DNA of 64,000 nt, taken from Halospeciosus flavus. GTDB taxonomy: Archaea; Halobacteriota; Halobacteria; Halobacteriales; Halobacteriaceae. Position numbers and translations under genes: made by a program. Below the pieces are notes generated by a model, which was given only the letters and a program-made list of their open reading frames with translations, ran no database searches and was not told the DNA's origin. Where the stretch lies: assembly GCF_029814175.1 (NCBI RefSeq), contig NZ_CP122312.1:992001-1056000 (forward strand), read 5' to 3'. This document shows positions 39,786-49,342 of the stretch, piece by piece; position 1 is the stretch's first letter; every line of letters starts with the position of its first letter.

Positions 39786-41396
39786 CTACAACCGCTCGGC
39801 GACGTGGTCGGCGGTCTTCGACGAGAGCGCGGCGATGGTGAGTGTCGGATTCATCGCCCCGCACGTCACGAACGGCGCGCTCCCGGCGATGGAGAGGTTC
39901 CGCAGGTCGTGGGTGCGGAGTTGGGGGTTCACGACGCTCTCCTCGGGGTTGGTCCCCATCCGTGTCGTCCCCATGTGGTGGAACGCCGGCCCGGTGTTCT
40001 CGGGGCCGACGTGCCACTGTATCTCGGCGCCCAGTTCCGTCAGGATTCGTCGCTGGATCTCGTTCGCCCGCTCGATAGTCCGCCGCGTCCGGTCGTCGAG
40101 ACTCCAGACCACGTCCGGGACCGGATTGCCGTGCGCGTCAGTCGTCGAGGGGTCGAGGCGGATGCGGTTTTCCTTCTGTGGGAGTTGCTCGACGAGCGCA
40201 CCCACCGCGACGTGGTGGCCGTAGGCCGAGCGAATCTCGTCGAGGAGGTCGTCACCGAAAGAGTCCGCCTCTAGCGCGACGTCGGCGGGCTCGGGACCGG
40301 CGTAGTTGAGGAACTCCATCTTGATGGCCGTTCGCTCCGCCGAGTCGCGGTCGTAGAACTGGTGGGTTTCGGTCGTGTTGAAGCCGACGTGTTTCTGTCG
40401 GGTCCGCTGGTCGGGGAGGACGCCGCCCATGCCCGCGAACAGGTGGTCCATGAAGTACCGTCCCACCAGGCCCGAGGAGTTGGCGAGGCCGTCGGGATAC
40501 TGTTCGGACTTCGAGAGGAGGAGGAGCCGTGGCGTCTCGACGCCCCCGGCGGCCACGACGAACTCGCGTGCCTCCTGGGTGTACTCCTCTCCCTCGGGCG
40601 TGGCGTACACGGCGCCGGTCACGCGTTCGCCCGCGGCGTCGTGTTCGAGACGCTGGACCGGGACGCGGTCGAGGACGCGCGCACCGTGTTCCTCCGCCTC
40701 CTCGACGTGGCGGGTGGCGTCGTACTTCGCACCGGAGGGACAGACCGGCTTGCACGTCCCGTAGCCGACACAGGGCGAGTCGCCGTCGTACGGTTCGGAG
40801 TTGCGCGCGTTCGGCACGGAGTGTGTGGTGATGCCGAGTTCTTTGCAGGCGTCGGCGAACAGCGAGTCCGAGTACGAGGGCGGGAACGCCGGCATCGGGT
40901 GTGGCTGTTCGCGCGGCGGCGCGAAGGGATTGTCCGAGGCGCCCGCGACGCCCAGTTCCTCCTCGGCGTCGGCGTAGTACGGCCGGAGATCCGCGTAATC
41001 GATGGGCCAGTCGTCGCCCATCTCCGTCTCACTGTGGAGCGAGAAGTCCTGTTCGTGGAGGCGCATCACCATCCCCTGCCAGTGGAGCGTGCTCCCGCCG
41101 ATTCCCTTCACGCGCGACGCGTTCAGCGGATAGTACTTCTCGCCCGACGAGGTGTAGGCGTCCCGTGGGCCGCCCACATCCCAGACGGGCTTCCGGTTAC
41201 CCGGTCGGAGGTGGCGCTCCATCCGCTCGTCGCGGTCCTCGAAGTCGAAACGCGGGCCGGCGTCGAGGACGACGACGTCGTATCCCCGTTTCGCGAGTTT
41301 CGCGGCGACGATGCCGCCCGCCGGGCCAGCGCCGACGATACACACGTCCGCCTTCTCGGTGGGCGTCCGGTCGATGTTCTGCCGGTCGCTGCTCAT
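39786..41396 (-). CDS. GMC oxidoreductase (gluconate/choline dehydrogenase type), 536 aa
   Basis: ADVCIVGAGPAGGIVAAKLAKRG near the start binds FAD, GGSTLHWQGM follows, and the C-terminal FHHMGTTRMG, AGSAPFVTCGAMNPTLTIAAL is the GMC signature with the catalytic His. ATGA overlap with the Tat-exported small subunit, so the two form an enzyme. Sugar acid or alcohol oxidation is likely; no cytochrome c subunit follows. Confidence 0.85.
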   Translation of the reverse strand: MSSDRQNIDRTPTEKADVCIVGAGPAGGIVAAKLAKRGYDVVVLDAGPRFDFEDRDERMERHLRPGNRKPVWDVGGPRDAYTSSGEKYYPLNASRVKGIGGSTLHWQGMVMRLHEQDFSLHSETEMGDDWPIDYADLRPYYADAEEELGVAGASDNPFAPPREQPHPMPAFPPSYSDSLFADACKELGITTHSVPNARNSEPYDGDSPCVGYGTCKPVCPSGAKYDATRHVEEAEEHGARVLDRVPVQRLEHDAAGERVTGAVYATPEGEEYTQEAREFVVAAGGVETPRLLLLSKSEQYPDGLANSSGLVGRYFMDHLFAGMGGVLPDQRTRQKHVGFNTTETHQFYDRDSAERTAIKMEFLNYAGPEPADVALEADSFGDDLLDEIRSAYGHHVAVGALVEQLPQKENRIRLDPSTTDAHGNPVPDVVWSLDDRTRRTIERANEIQRRILTELGAEIQWHVGPENTGPAFHHMGTTRMGTNPEESVVNPQLRTHDLRNLSIAGSAPFVTCGAMNPTLTIAALSSKTADHVAERL

Positions 41397-41914
41397 CGTC
41401 GTGGCCCCCGCTGGTAGGACTGCGTCCCACCCGGGTGGCCGGGTGGGTTCTCCAGGCCGGCGAGTCCAGCGCCGGTCGGCGTCGTGTAGAAGGCGAAGAG
41501 GAGTTCGTTCACCAGGTAGTAGCGGACGCGTTCCATCGCGAGTCCGTTGGGGTCCGGGTCGGCCGTGTCGACGCCCATCACGTCGAGGAGGTCCTCGCGC
41601 TGGGTCCGCGTGAGGTCGACGTACTCCCCGTCGTACCAATCGGTCGCGTAGTCGTCGAGGTCGGCCACGGCCACCGAGACCCCCTCGGCGTAGTCGTCGT
41701 CTCCCCGCACCCGTTCGACGGAGTAGTCACGGACGAACCCTTCGACGGTCTCGACATCGGACGGGTAGACGACCTCGGCGACGGCGACGAGCGTCGCGAC
41801 TTCGTGCTCGCCGACCGGTCGTGAGTCCCGTCTCGGGAGTACCGAACACCCCGCGGCGGCCCCCACCCCCGCAGCCGAGAGCGCCGCGAGCACGTCGCGC
41901 CGGCTCAGCTCCAT
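41393..41914 (-). CDS. Gluconate 2-dehydrogenase subunit 3-like, Tat lipoprotein, 173 aa
   Basis: ELSRRDVLAALSAAGVGAAAGC is a twin-arginine signal with a lipobox Cys, so the protein is exported and membrane anchored. The rest matches the small subunit that carries the GMC partner out by hitch-hiking: EVVYPSDVETVEGFVRDY and the C-terminal TPTGAGLAGLENPPGHPGG. Overlaps the GMC gene by four bases. Confidence 0.85.
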   Translation of the reverse strand: MELSRRDVLAALSAAGVGAAAGCSVLPRRDSRPVGEHEVATLVAVAEVVYPSDVETVEGFVRDYSVERVRGDDDYAEGVSVAVADLDDYATDWYDGEYVDLTRTQREDLLDVMGVDTADPDPNGLAMERVRYYLVNELLFAFYTTPTGAGLAGLENPPGHPGGTQSYQRGPRR

Positions 41915-42034
41915 GTTGCCAGCGATTAGGCGAGCCTAAACAAGAGCGTTGTGTTCTCACTACACCGGATGGCGGACGATAGGCCTTGTATAGGAAAGGC
42001 ATTTATAACTGGCGTCGGTATGCTATCGGCGGAC

Positions 42035-42526
42035 ATGGTCGGAGTCGGTGACGACGCCCCCGAGTTCACGCTCCGGGGAGTCACGGCGGACGGCAGCATC
42101 GAGCAGTACACACTCGAATCGTTGACCGACGACGCCGCGCTCCTGCTGGGGGTCTATCCCTATGATTTCTCGCCGGTCTGCACCAGACAGTTATGCGACA
42201 TCGACGACTTCGAATGGATGACCTTCGAGGACCGACTCAACGTGGTCGCCGTCGGCGGAGACGGACCGTACTCCCACCAGCGATTCAGCGAGGAACGAAA
42301 CATCTCGTACCCGCTCCTCTGCGACACCGCGACGGACGTGTGCGAGTCCTTCGGCGTGCTCAACGAGGAGAAAGACGGCGTACGGAAGGTGCCCCAGCGG
42401 TCGGTGTTCCTCGTCGGACCGGACGGTCGGGTCGAGTACCGGTGGGTGGCCGAGGACAACTGGACCGACTGGGAGCAAACCCCTCTGCAAGACGTGAAAG
42501 ACCGCTTCGACGAACTGGACCTTTGA
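42035..42526 (+). CDS. Peroxiredoxin (AhpC/TSA family), 163 aa
   Basis: Start MVGVGDDAPEF at 42035, about 30 bases from TATA ATTTATAAC. YPYDFSPVCTRQLC contains the peroxidatic Cys (PxxxTxxC-like), with another Cys (TRQLC) four residues on that may resolve. The two Cys in DTATDVCESF and the C-terminal part are normal for the family. Reduces peroxides. Confidence 0.88.
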   Translation: MVGVGDDAPEFTLRGVTADGSIEQYTLESLTDDAALLLGVYPYDFSPVCTRQLCDIDDFEWMTFEDRLNVVAVGGDGPYSHQRFSEERNISYPLLCDTATDVCESFGVLNEEKDGVRKVPQRSVFLVGPDGRVEYRWVAEDNWTDWEQTPLQDVKDRFDELDL

Positions 42527-42532
42527 AGCCGG

Positions 42533-43888
42533 CTACGCACTCCGTTCGGCGGGGCGGTGGCGGCCGCCGGGAACGAAGAAGTGGAGGACGAGGACCAGCG
42601 CACTCCCGACGAGGACGAGTCCGCCGGCGACGCCGAACGTCGAGACGTAGCCGAGACTCGTCGCGAGCCACCCGCCGGCGAGTCCGCCGATTCCGCCCGC
42701 ACCCGCCGAGAGTGCGGTGTAGAGACCGAGTGCGGCGCCGCGACGGCTGGGGCTGGCGTATCGTGCGACCAGCGAGTTCGCCGTCACCGCGATGACGGCC
42801 CACGAGAGACCGACCGTCCCGAAGAGCACGCCGATGGCGAGGAGTGCGAGCGGCGACGTGGCATGTACCCCGAAGCCGACGACGGCGATGGCGGGGAAGG
42901 CGACGACGCGCATACCGAGCGCGCCCGACTGGAGCAAGCGGAGGTCGTAGCGGCCGGCGAGTTCACCCGCGCCGACGTAGAAGACGGCGGAGGCGAGACT
43001 CGACACCACGTAGAGGACGAAGATGGCGTCGTCACCGAATCCGGCCTGCGTGAGGAAGTCGGGCAGCGGCGCGCTAAACACGGAGAAGCCGGTGAAGAAG
43101 AGCGTGACCGCGAGGAAGTAGACGCCGAGCGGTCCCTTCAGACTCCGGACGACGCGGCGGGGACTCTTCGTCCGCGCGAGCGAGACGAACCGACCGGGGA
43201 GGAGCGGCGAGAGCGACCCGCGGACCGCCCGCCGTGCGCGCTTGGAGCGCGAGAGCGGTGGTTTCTCGGGTTCGGACTCCTCCTCCGGGAGCCAGCGGGC
43301 GGCCGCGACGACCGAGACGACGAGCAGGCCCGCACAGAAGACGAGCAGCGAGCGCTGAACGCCGAGCGGCGAGAAGACGCCGGCGAACGCACGGGTCCAC
43401 ACCGCCCCGAGGACGAGACCGCCGGCCCACCCGTAGCCTTGGTACTTGTTCAGGACGGCGATGCGGTTGTCCCAGCGGTTCTCAGGGACGTCGGCGAGGA
43501 CGAGCAGGGTGAGGACGGGCGTCACGCTCGCGACGAACAGCCACAGGGCCGCGTCGACGACGAGGACTGCGGCGACCGTCTCCAGGAAGGGGACGACGGC
43601 GAGCGTGAGTGTGACGCCGACGAGTCCGGCGAGCGCGAAGGGCCGGTGGCGGCCGGTCCGGTCGACGAGTTTGCCGACGCCGAGCGCACCGGGCACCATC
43701 GCCAGCGAGGTGGCGAACCAGAGCAGGCCGAGCGCGAACGCGTCGCCGCCGAGTTGGACGACGTAGAGTGGGACGAGCAGCGAACTCGCACCGATCGAGA
43801 CGTTCGCACCGCCCCACGCGAAGAGCCACTGCTCGTCCGGAGCGGGGAGCACCGCTCCGGGGTCGAGGTCGATACCGTTCACGAACAA
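42533..43888 (-). CDS. MFS transporter, 451 aa
   Basis: Twelve hydrophobic helices; GVGKLVDRTGRHRPFAL between helices 2 and 3 is the MFS motif A, with a long central loop of basic residues (ARRAVRGSLSPLL). Substrate unknown. Converges with the peroxiredoxin gene, with six bases between. Confidence 0.85.
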   Translation of the reverse strand: MFVNGIDLDPGAVLPAPDEQWLFAWGGANVSIGASSLLVPLYVVQLGGDAFALGLLWFATSLAMVPGALGVGKLVDRTGRHRPFALAGLVGVTLTLAVVPFLETVAAVLVVDAALWLFVASVTPVLTLLVLADVPENRWDNRIAVLNKYQGYGWAGGLVLGAVWTRAFAGVFSPLGVQRSLLVFCAGLLVVSVVAAARWLPEEESEPEKPPLSRSKRARRAVRGSLSPLLPGRFVSLARTKSPRRVVRSLKGPLGVYFLAVTLFFTGFSVFSAPLPDFLTQAGFGDDAIFVLYVVSSLASAVFYVGAGELAGRYDLRLLQSGALGMRVVAFPAIAVVGFGVHATSPLALLAIGVLFGTVGLSWAVIAVTANSLVARYASPSRRGAALGLYTALSAGAGGIGGLAGGWLATSLGYVSTFGVAGGLVLVGSALVLVLHFFVPGGRHRPAERSA

Positions 43889-43940
43889 CGCTCCGGCGCC
43901 CGACTACAAAAGAAAAGCGGCAGCGACTCGTGGTCGCCGG

Positions 43941-45527
43941 TCAGTCTTCGCTGGACGGTTCTTCGGTCTGCGTCGAGATGAGCGACTCGCCCTCGACGTC
44001 GATGTCGCCGGCCTCGCGGGCGTGTTTGCGGGCCACCTTGTAGGCCGCGAAGAGGATGACCAGCAGGAACACGGTCAGCGGGAGCGCGAGCGTCGGCGAG
44101 AGTGCCTGAATTGCGCTGAACTGTTCGAGTTCGAGCGACATCATCCCGAAGAAAGCGAGGAGGCCGCCCCACCACGCGCGGTTGACGGCGTTGGGGTTCT
44201 CGTCGCCGAGCGTGATGGCCGAGATCATGAACACGGCCGAGTCGAGCGACGTGATGATGTAGCCGGTGATGACGAGGACGAACATGATGGCCAGGAGGTT
44301 CCCGAGCGGCGTGACGAGGAGCGCCTGGGCGATGGCCGCGGGGATGCCGCCCTCGGACATCGCACCGGCGATGGCGTCGAAGTTACCGGGCGCGAGCACC
44401 CAGCCACCGATGAGCCCGTGCTGGACCCAGGTGAGGAACGTCGGGATGAGCACGAGTACGACGAACATCTCGCGGATGGTCCGGCCCTTGGAGACGCGGG
44501 CGACGAAACTGCCCACGAAGATGCTCCAGGCGGCCCACCAGGCCCACCAGAAGCCGGTCCAGTTGGCGGCCCAATTGGAGTCTGCGGTGGGGTTGGTGTA
44601 CAACATCAGCCGGAACATGTTGCTCAGCCAGACGCCGGTGGCGTCGAGCGTGAGTTCGAACATGAAGAGCGTCGGTCCGACGACGACGAGGATGGCCATC
44701 GAAATCGCGATGAGCACCATCGTCGCGCGGGCAGCGTTCCGAATCCCCTTCCGGAGTCCGAGCCAGACGTCACCGAGGAAGACAGCGCCGATGACGACGA
44801 AGATGGCGTAGGTGAGGATTTGCGCCTCGAGCCCGAACGTGCGCCCGAGAATGGACGCCATCGTCTGCGCGCTGAACCCGAGTGTCGTCGCGATACCGCC
44901 GATGGTCGCGACGATGGCGGCGAGGTCGACGAGCCAGTAGAGACCGGGAACCGTGTCCTCTTCGATGAGGCCGCCGAGCATGCTGCTGATCTTGTACTCG
45001 CCGACGCCGTGGGTGTAGACGATGATGCCGAAGGCCATCGCGACGGGGAGATACCACATCGCGAGTCCGGGGAAGACCTCGTGGATGAACATGAAGGCCA
45101 GCGCCATCGACTTCACCGAGGCACCCTCCACGGGGTACGGCTTCGGCGGCGGATTCTGGACGATGGAGACCGGTTCACCGACACCCCAGATGAGGATGGA
45201 GCCGCTGAACCCGACGGTGAACACCATCGAGAGCCACGCGAAGACGCTGAACTCGGGTTCGGCGTCGGGACCGCCGATCCGAAGCCGTCCGTACCGCGAG
45301 AACGTCATCAACATGACGATGATGAGGAGGATGAACCCGAGCAGGATGAACCACCAGCCGAAGTAGGTGAGCACCCAGGTGAACGCACCGTTGAGCGTCG
45401 TCGTCAGCGACTCTGGACGGATGAATCCGTACAGAGCCAGCGCGAGCATGCTGAGCATCGTGACGAAGAACAGCGCACGCTCGCCCCACGACGCCTCATG
45501 GAGCCCGAACACGTTCCAAGGCTTCAT
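43941..45527 (-). CDS. BCCT-family glycine-betaine transporter, 528 aa
   Basis: Twelve membrane helices; GFWWAWWAAWSIFVGSFVARVSKGRTIREM near residue 330 is the BCCT signature with the Trp-rich substrate box. Sodium- or proton-coupled uptake of betaine or related osmolytes, important in salt adaptation. An acidic C-terminal tail of 40 residues may be regulatory. A TATA-like CTTTTTAG near 45640 lies upstream with a leader of about 85 bases. Confidence 0.9.
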   Translation of the reverse strand: MKPWNVFGLHEASWGERALFFVTMLSMLALALYGFIRPESLTTTLNGAFTWVLTYFGWWFILLGFILLIIVMLMTFSRYGRLRIGGPDAEPEFSVFAWLSMVFTVGFSGSILIWGVGEPVSIVQNPPPKPYPVEGASVKSMALAFMFIHEVFPGLAMWYLPVAMAFGIIVYTHGVGEYKISSMLGGLIEEDTVPGLYWLVDLAAIVATIGGIATTLGFSAQTMASILGRTFGLEAQILTYAIFVVIGAVFLGDVWLGLRKGIRNAARATMVLIAISMAILVVVGPTLFMFELTLDATGVWLSNMFRLMLYTNPTADSNWAANWTGFWWAWWAAWSIFVGSFVARVSKGRTIREMFVVLVLIPTFLTWVQHGLIGGWVLAPGNFDAIAGAMSEGGIPAAIAQALLVTPLGNLLAIMFVLVITGYIITSLDSAVFMISAITLGDENPNAVNRAWWGGLLAFFGMMSLELEQFSAIQALSPTLALPLTVFLLVILFAAYKVARKHAREAGDIDVEGESLISTQTEEPSSED

Positions 45528-45711
45528 CGTCTTCGACCTCGGTGGGAGAGGGTTCGATTAGCTGCCTGCGAGACGTCGCAGTCACTCAACGCCGTTGATT
45601 TCGGTATCACGGAATTACTCCAACACGAACGGCGAGCAACTAAAAAGCCTGACGACCGAGACATCGGCGCTCGGTTTGGTACCGATCCGAACAGTCTGAT
45701 TCGTGAGGTTT

Positions 45712-46449
45712 CTATTCGGGATCGATGACGTCGTGCTCAAGCGTGCCAATGCCCTCGATCTCGACCTCAACGTGGTCGCCGTCCTCTAGGGGGGCGACGC
45801 CCGCAGGCGTGCCCGTGATAATCACGTCGCCCGCTTCGAGCGTCATATAGGCGGTAATCTCCTCGATCAGCTCGGGGACGGTGAAGATGAAGTCGTCGAT
45901 GGAGGAGTTCTGTCGGGTCTCGCCGTTCACGCGGAGTTCGACCGAGGCGTCGTCCGGGACGTGTTCGGGGTCCGCGACGACGGGACCGAGCGGGCAGGCG
46001 TTGTCGAAGGCCTTCCCGCGGACCCAGTTTTGTTCTTGGCGCTGGTCGTCGCGGTTCGAGATGTCGTTCGCGATGGTGTAGCCCGCAACGACGTCTTCGG
46101 CATCGGCGGCGTCAACGTTCCGACACTGCTCACCGATCACGACGCCAAACTCAACCTCGTGTTCGACGCGCTCTTTGCCGGCGGGGAGTGTCACCGTCGA
46201 GTTATGCGTGGCGACGGTGTTCGGTGGCTTGAGGAAGAGGAGGGGACGCTCGGGGACGTCCATCCCTTGCTCTTCGGCGTGGGCCTCGTAGTTGAGGCCG
46301 ACAGCGACGATCTTCGAGGGGTTGACGGGTGCGAGGACGTCGACCTCTGCGGGATCGTACTCCTCGCCGCCGAAGACGACGGTGTCGTCGTCGGTCCACT
46401 CGCCTTCACGGACGGTGCCAGCCGGATCACGGAATCGGACGTGACGCAT
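45712..46449 (-). CDS. Fumarylacetoacetate hydrolase family protein, 245 aa
   Basis: Start MRHVRFRD at 46449. GLNYEAHAEE, VEHEVEFGVVIG, GYTIANDISNRDDQ and VITGTPAGV are the metal site and catalytic loops of FAH enzymes. Hydrolyses a beta-diketone or decarboxylates an acylpyruvate, exact substrate unknown. Divergent from the next gene. Confidence 0.9.
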   Translation of the reverse strand: MRHVRFRDPAGTVREGEWTDDDTVVFGGEEYDPAEVDVLAPVNPSKIVAVGLNYEAHAEEQGMDVPERPLLFLKPPNTVATHNSTVTLPAGKERVEHEVEFGVVIGEQCRNVDAADAEDVVAGYTIANDISNRDDQRQEQNWVRGKAFDNACPLGPVVADPEHVPDDASVELRVNGETRQNSSIDDFIFTVPELIEEITAYMTLEAGDVIITGTPAGVAPLEDGDHVEVEIEGIGTLEHDVIDPE

Positions 46450-46568
46450 ACGCCGTTTCTCCCATCCTGTCGGGGTAAGCGTTCCGCCTTCGGCAAACCG
46501 AGCAGTTCCGACACGTTCCACACCCGCCATCACCCTTTATAAGATGTCCGTGAGTATCCCCATCCGTC

Positions 46569-47297
46569 ATGCAACTCACCTGGTACGGCCACTCGACGTG
46601 GCACGTCGAAGTCGGCGAGACGGACCTGCTCATCGACCCGTTCTTCGACAACCCGAAGACGGACACCGACCCCGAGGAAGTCGACGCAGACCACGTCCTC
46701 GTCACACACGGGCACGCAGACCACATCGCGGACGCCGACCGCTTCCGCGGCGCCCACTTCGTCGGCACGCCCGAGGTCATCGAGTATCTCACCGAGCACT
46801 ACGACATCGAGGACGGTACAGGTATGAACCTCGGCGGCACCGTCGAACTCGGCGACGCCTACGTGTCGATGGTCCGCGCCGACCACTCCAACGGCCTCGA
46901 TACGGGCTATGGCGCCTCCGGCGGGATGCCCGCGGGCTACGTCATCTCCAATACGAAGCCGACGCAGGTCGCGGACGAGGAGAGTACGACCTTCTACCAC
47001 GCGGGCGACACCTCTCTGCACACGGAGATGCGCGACGTCATCGCACCCTATCTCGAACCTGACGCGGCCGCGCTCCCCGTCGGCGACCACTTCACGATGG
47101 GGCCCTGGCAGGCCGCCGTCGCGACCGACTGGCTGAGCGTCGACCACGTCTTCCCGATGCACTACGACACCTTCCCACCGATCGAGATCGAGACCGAGGA
47201 CTTCGAGCGAGAGGTGAAGGCTACCGGGAGCAGCGCCGAGGTCCACGTCCTCGACGGCGACGAGACGTTCGACCTCGGCGATGTCGTCGACGTCTGA
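46569..47297 (+). CDS. UPF0173-like metallo-beta-lactamase-fold hydrolase, 242 aa
   Basis: [14 protein letters not shown], then [10 protein letters not shown] (HxHxDH), GDTSLHTEM and PMHYDTFP are the five zinc-binding motifs of the UPF0173 group. ATG is 26 bases after TATA CTTTATAAG (46535-46543). Hydrolase of unknown substrate. Confidence 0.9.
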   Translation: MQLTWYGHSTWHVEVGETDLLIDPFFDNPKTDTDPEEVDADHVLVTHGHADHIADADRFRGAHFVGTPEVIEYLTEHYDIEDGTGMNLGGTVELGDAYVSMVRADHSNGLDTGYGASGGMPAGYVISNTKPTQVADEESTTFYHAGDTSLHTEMRDVIAPYLEPDAAALPVGDHFTMGPWQAAVATDWLSVDHVFPMHYDTFPPIEIETEDFEREVKATGSSAEVHVLDGDETFDLGDVVDV

Positions 47298-47395
47298 GCC
47301 GACCCACCGACCACCTCGTCGTTTCTTTTCTCGGACGGCAACGCTCGCGAGAGACGACAACGCTTACACCGGCGGCGCGAGATGTATCGTCCGCT

Positions 47396-47794
47396 ATGGC
47401 AGACATCGAAGTCACCAGCACGTCCGACGAAGGGTTCGTCACGAAGAGCCGCATCGGCGAGTTCCAGCTCACCGTCGACGCGACCGGTGAGGAGGGGCCC
47501 GACCCCAACGCGACGCTCGCAGCCGACTACGCCTCCTGCTACATCCCGGCGTTCCGCGTCGGCGCGCAGCAGCGTGGCCACGACGACCTCGGGAAGGTCG
47601 AGATCGACGTCTCCGCCGAACTCGACGAGGACGACGACCTCGAGGAGATCGCCTTCGACCTGAAGGTCGAGGCCGACGTCGACGACGAGGACCTCAAGGA
47701 GATCGTCGAGCGCGCCCACGACATCTGTCACGTCGACGCGGCGCTCCGCGACGACCTCCGCGCTGACGTCTCCGCGGAAGGCGACGCCTTCTGA
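47396..47794 (+). CDS. OsmC-family protein, 132 aa
   Basis: ADYASCYIPAFRVGAQQRGHDDLGKVEIDVSAEL is the OsmC core with its first Cys; a second Cys is in DICHVDAALRDD. Family members reduce organic hydroperoxides through these two residues. Length is normal. Confidence 0.85.
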   Translation: MADIEVTSTSDEGFVTKSRIGEFQLTVDATGEEGPDPNATLAADYASCYIPAFRVGAQQRGHDDLGKVEIDVSAELDEDDDLEEIAFDLKVEADVDDEDLKEIVERAHDICHVDAALRDDLRADVSAEGDAF

Positions 47795-47961
47795 GGCGGC
47801 GACTCGAAATCGGCTTGATCACGACTCGACCACACTTTTTCGACTCGACGACGCTCTCAACCAGTACGTGGATCGGCGGCCAGCGGGAGGTTCCGGTGGT
47901 ACGTGTACGAACGACTCCGGGACTTGGAGGACACCTTTTTCCACGTCGGCCCGTGAGGTAG

Positions 47962-48108
47962 CGTATCTCCCTTCCAGACACTGCCCGAGAAATCCGTCTC
48001 CACTGCGACTGTGGCGACTGGATCGTCGTGGACGGGCCCGAACGTGAATCGTGCAGTTGTGGCGCGTCCTACGTCGTCAACGTGACACAGTTGACCGGTC
48101 CCGAGTGA
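47962..48108 (+). other. Zinc-ribbon frame without a start codon
   Basis: The frame from 47962, right after TAG, to TGA at 48106 contains RLHCDCGDW and ESCSCGASYVV, a typical double CxC(G) ribbon, but has no ATG, GTG or TTG before it. It may be a pseudogene, a gene with a non-standard start, or miscalled upstream sequence. It explains the 390-base gap between the OsmC and DUF5799-like genes. Confidence 0.35.
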
Positions 48109-48184
48109 GTCGCCGAGCGTTCGGGCGTGTCGTCGAGTGTCCGGCAGGCAAAGTCTAAAACCCCGGCCCGTCGTACGCGCACTC

Positions 48185-48643
48185 ATGACTAACTGGCAGG
48201 ACCGTATCGTCGGTGTACGGATGCAGGTCGACGACGAGTTCGAAGACCGCGTTGAGCAGTCGTCGTTCTCCCGACAGCAGTGGGGACTCGTCATGACGGC
48301 GGTCGACTTCGATATCGAGGACCCCGAGGACGAGGATGCGGCCCGCATCGTCGCCGACACGAGCAAACTGTCGAGCGTGATGCCCGAACTCGACAACGTC
48401 CAACAGCAGATGGCGTCGATGGGTGCGGGCGGGTCGGGGTCGCAGTCCGGGTCGAGCGGCGGCGGTCTCTTCGGGAAGGTGAAGTCCGCGCTCGGACTCG
48501 GCGGCTCCGGCGGTGGTGGCGGCGACGAACGCGAAGATGAGGCCGCGCAACTCGCAGAAGAGTACGCCGAGTTACTCCAGGAACGTCTCGAAGAATCCGG
48601 GCGGTGGGACGAAGTGCGGCGCGTCGCCGCAGAAGACCCCTGA
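48185..48643 (+). CDS. DUF5799-like haloarchaeal protein, 152 aa
   Basis: ATG at 48185. N-terminal MTNWQDRIVGVRMQVDDEFEDRVEQSSFSRQQWGLVMTAVDFDIEDP is conserved among haloarchaea (DUF5799, from memory), followed by a Gly/Ser-rich linker and an acidic helix. Function unknown. Converges with the next small gene, one base away. Confidence 0.75.
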   Translation: MTNWQDRIVGVRMQVDDEFEDRVEQSSFSRQQWGLVMTAVDFDIEDPEDEDAARIVADTSKLSSVMPELDNVQQQMASMGAGGSGSQSGSSGGGLFGKVKSALGLGGSGGGGGDEREDEAAQLAEEYAELLQERLEESGRWDEVRRVAAEDP

Positions 48644-48793
48644 CTACTCGAGGTCGCCGCTGTGCTGCATCGTCAGCTCCTCGCTCTCGTAGATGTTGAT
48701 GAGCTCGTTGACGAGCTGGTCGTAGGTCTCGTCTTCGGTTCGTAGCCCGTCGAGTCGCTCGATGGTGTCTTCGTCGAGGTGGATTTTCGGCAT
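48644..48793 (-). CDS. Small antitoxin-like protein, 49 aa
   Basis: ATG at 48793 to TAG at 48644. MPKIHLDEDTIERLDGLRTEDETYDQLVNELI resembles ribbon-helix-helix VapB-like proteins widespread in haloarchaea. No toxin gene follows, so it may be a solitary regulator. Below the usual length cut-off. Confidence 0.7.
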   Translation of the reverse strand: MPKIHLDEDTIERLDGLRTEDETYDQLVNELINIYESEELTMQHSGDLE

Positions 48794-48903
48794 ATTCGTC
48801 GGTTCGGACGGGCGCTCCTTAAAGCGTCTGGGCGAGTCGGGGTGAACTCCCGGCCGTCTCCGTCCGCGAAGGGTTTTATGCAGTTCCGCCCGTCGTCGGT
48901 GAC

Positions 48904-49194
48904 ATGAGCGATGGGTTCAGTCTGGACCTTCGAACCGCCGAGGAGGAGATCGACGTCGAGGGGTACGATGGACAGGTGGTCCTCGGTGTCCTCGACGGGT
49001 CGACGCCGGGCGAGGAGTGGCTCGAGGAGGTGAACGCGGGGAAGGTCCTCTTCCTCGACATTGTGGGAGACCTGAACGAACTCGCCGCCGAGTTCGCACC
49101 CGAGGTCAAGGAGTCCGGCGGGAAACTGATGCGCTTTCGCGGATTCCTCGTCGTCGTCCCGCCCGGCGTCGACCTCGACACCTCGCGGCTGTAG
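48904..49194 (+). CDS. DUF5779-like haloarchaeal protein, 96 aa
   Basis: TATA GTTTTAT (48872-48878) lies 25 bases before the ATG. ILDI- and VVVP-type strands with acidic helices (DLRTAEEEIDVEGY, LNELAAEFAPEVKESG) match a haloarchaeal family of unknown function (DUF5779, from memory). Its stop is eight bases before the tandem repeat. Confidence 0.78.
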   Translation: MSDGFSLDLRTAEEEIDVEGYDGQVVLGVLDGSTPGEEWLEEVNAGKVLFLDIVGDLNELAAEFAPEVKESGGKLMRFRGFLVVVPPGVDLDTSRL

Positions 49195-49202
49195 TCGTCT
49201 CG

Positions 49203-49342
49203 GGTCAGGTCAGGTCAGGTCAGGTCAGGTCAGGTCAGGTCAGGTCAGGTCAGGTCAGGTCAGGTCAGGTCAGGTCAGGTCAGGTCAGGTCAGGTCAGGT
49301 CAGGTCAGGTCAGGTCAGGTCAGGTCAGGTCAGGTCAGGTCA
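49203..49342. repeat. Perfect tandem repeat: 28 copies of GGTCA
   Basis: Twenty-eight uninterrupted five-base units cover 140 bases in the gap between two convergent genes. The last unit contains the stop codon (TGA on the minus strand) of the cupin gene. No variation was seen between units, which points to recent expansion by slippage. The array would carry stop codons in shifting frames on the minus strand. Confidence 0.95.

Noticed and set aside
42557..43981. A 474-residue plus-strand ORF opposite the MFS gene
   Set aside because: Glu/Arg/Asp-rich antisense shadow of a clear twelve-helix transporter.
49203..49342. Possible CRISPR array at the tandem repeat
   Set aside because: Units are five bases long and contiguous with no spacers; the Cas4-like gene at 18637 has no cas neighbours.
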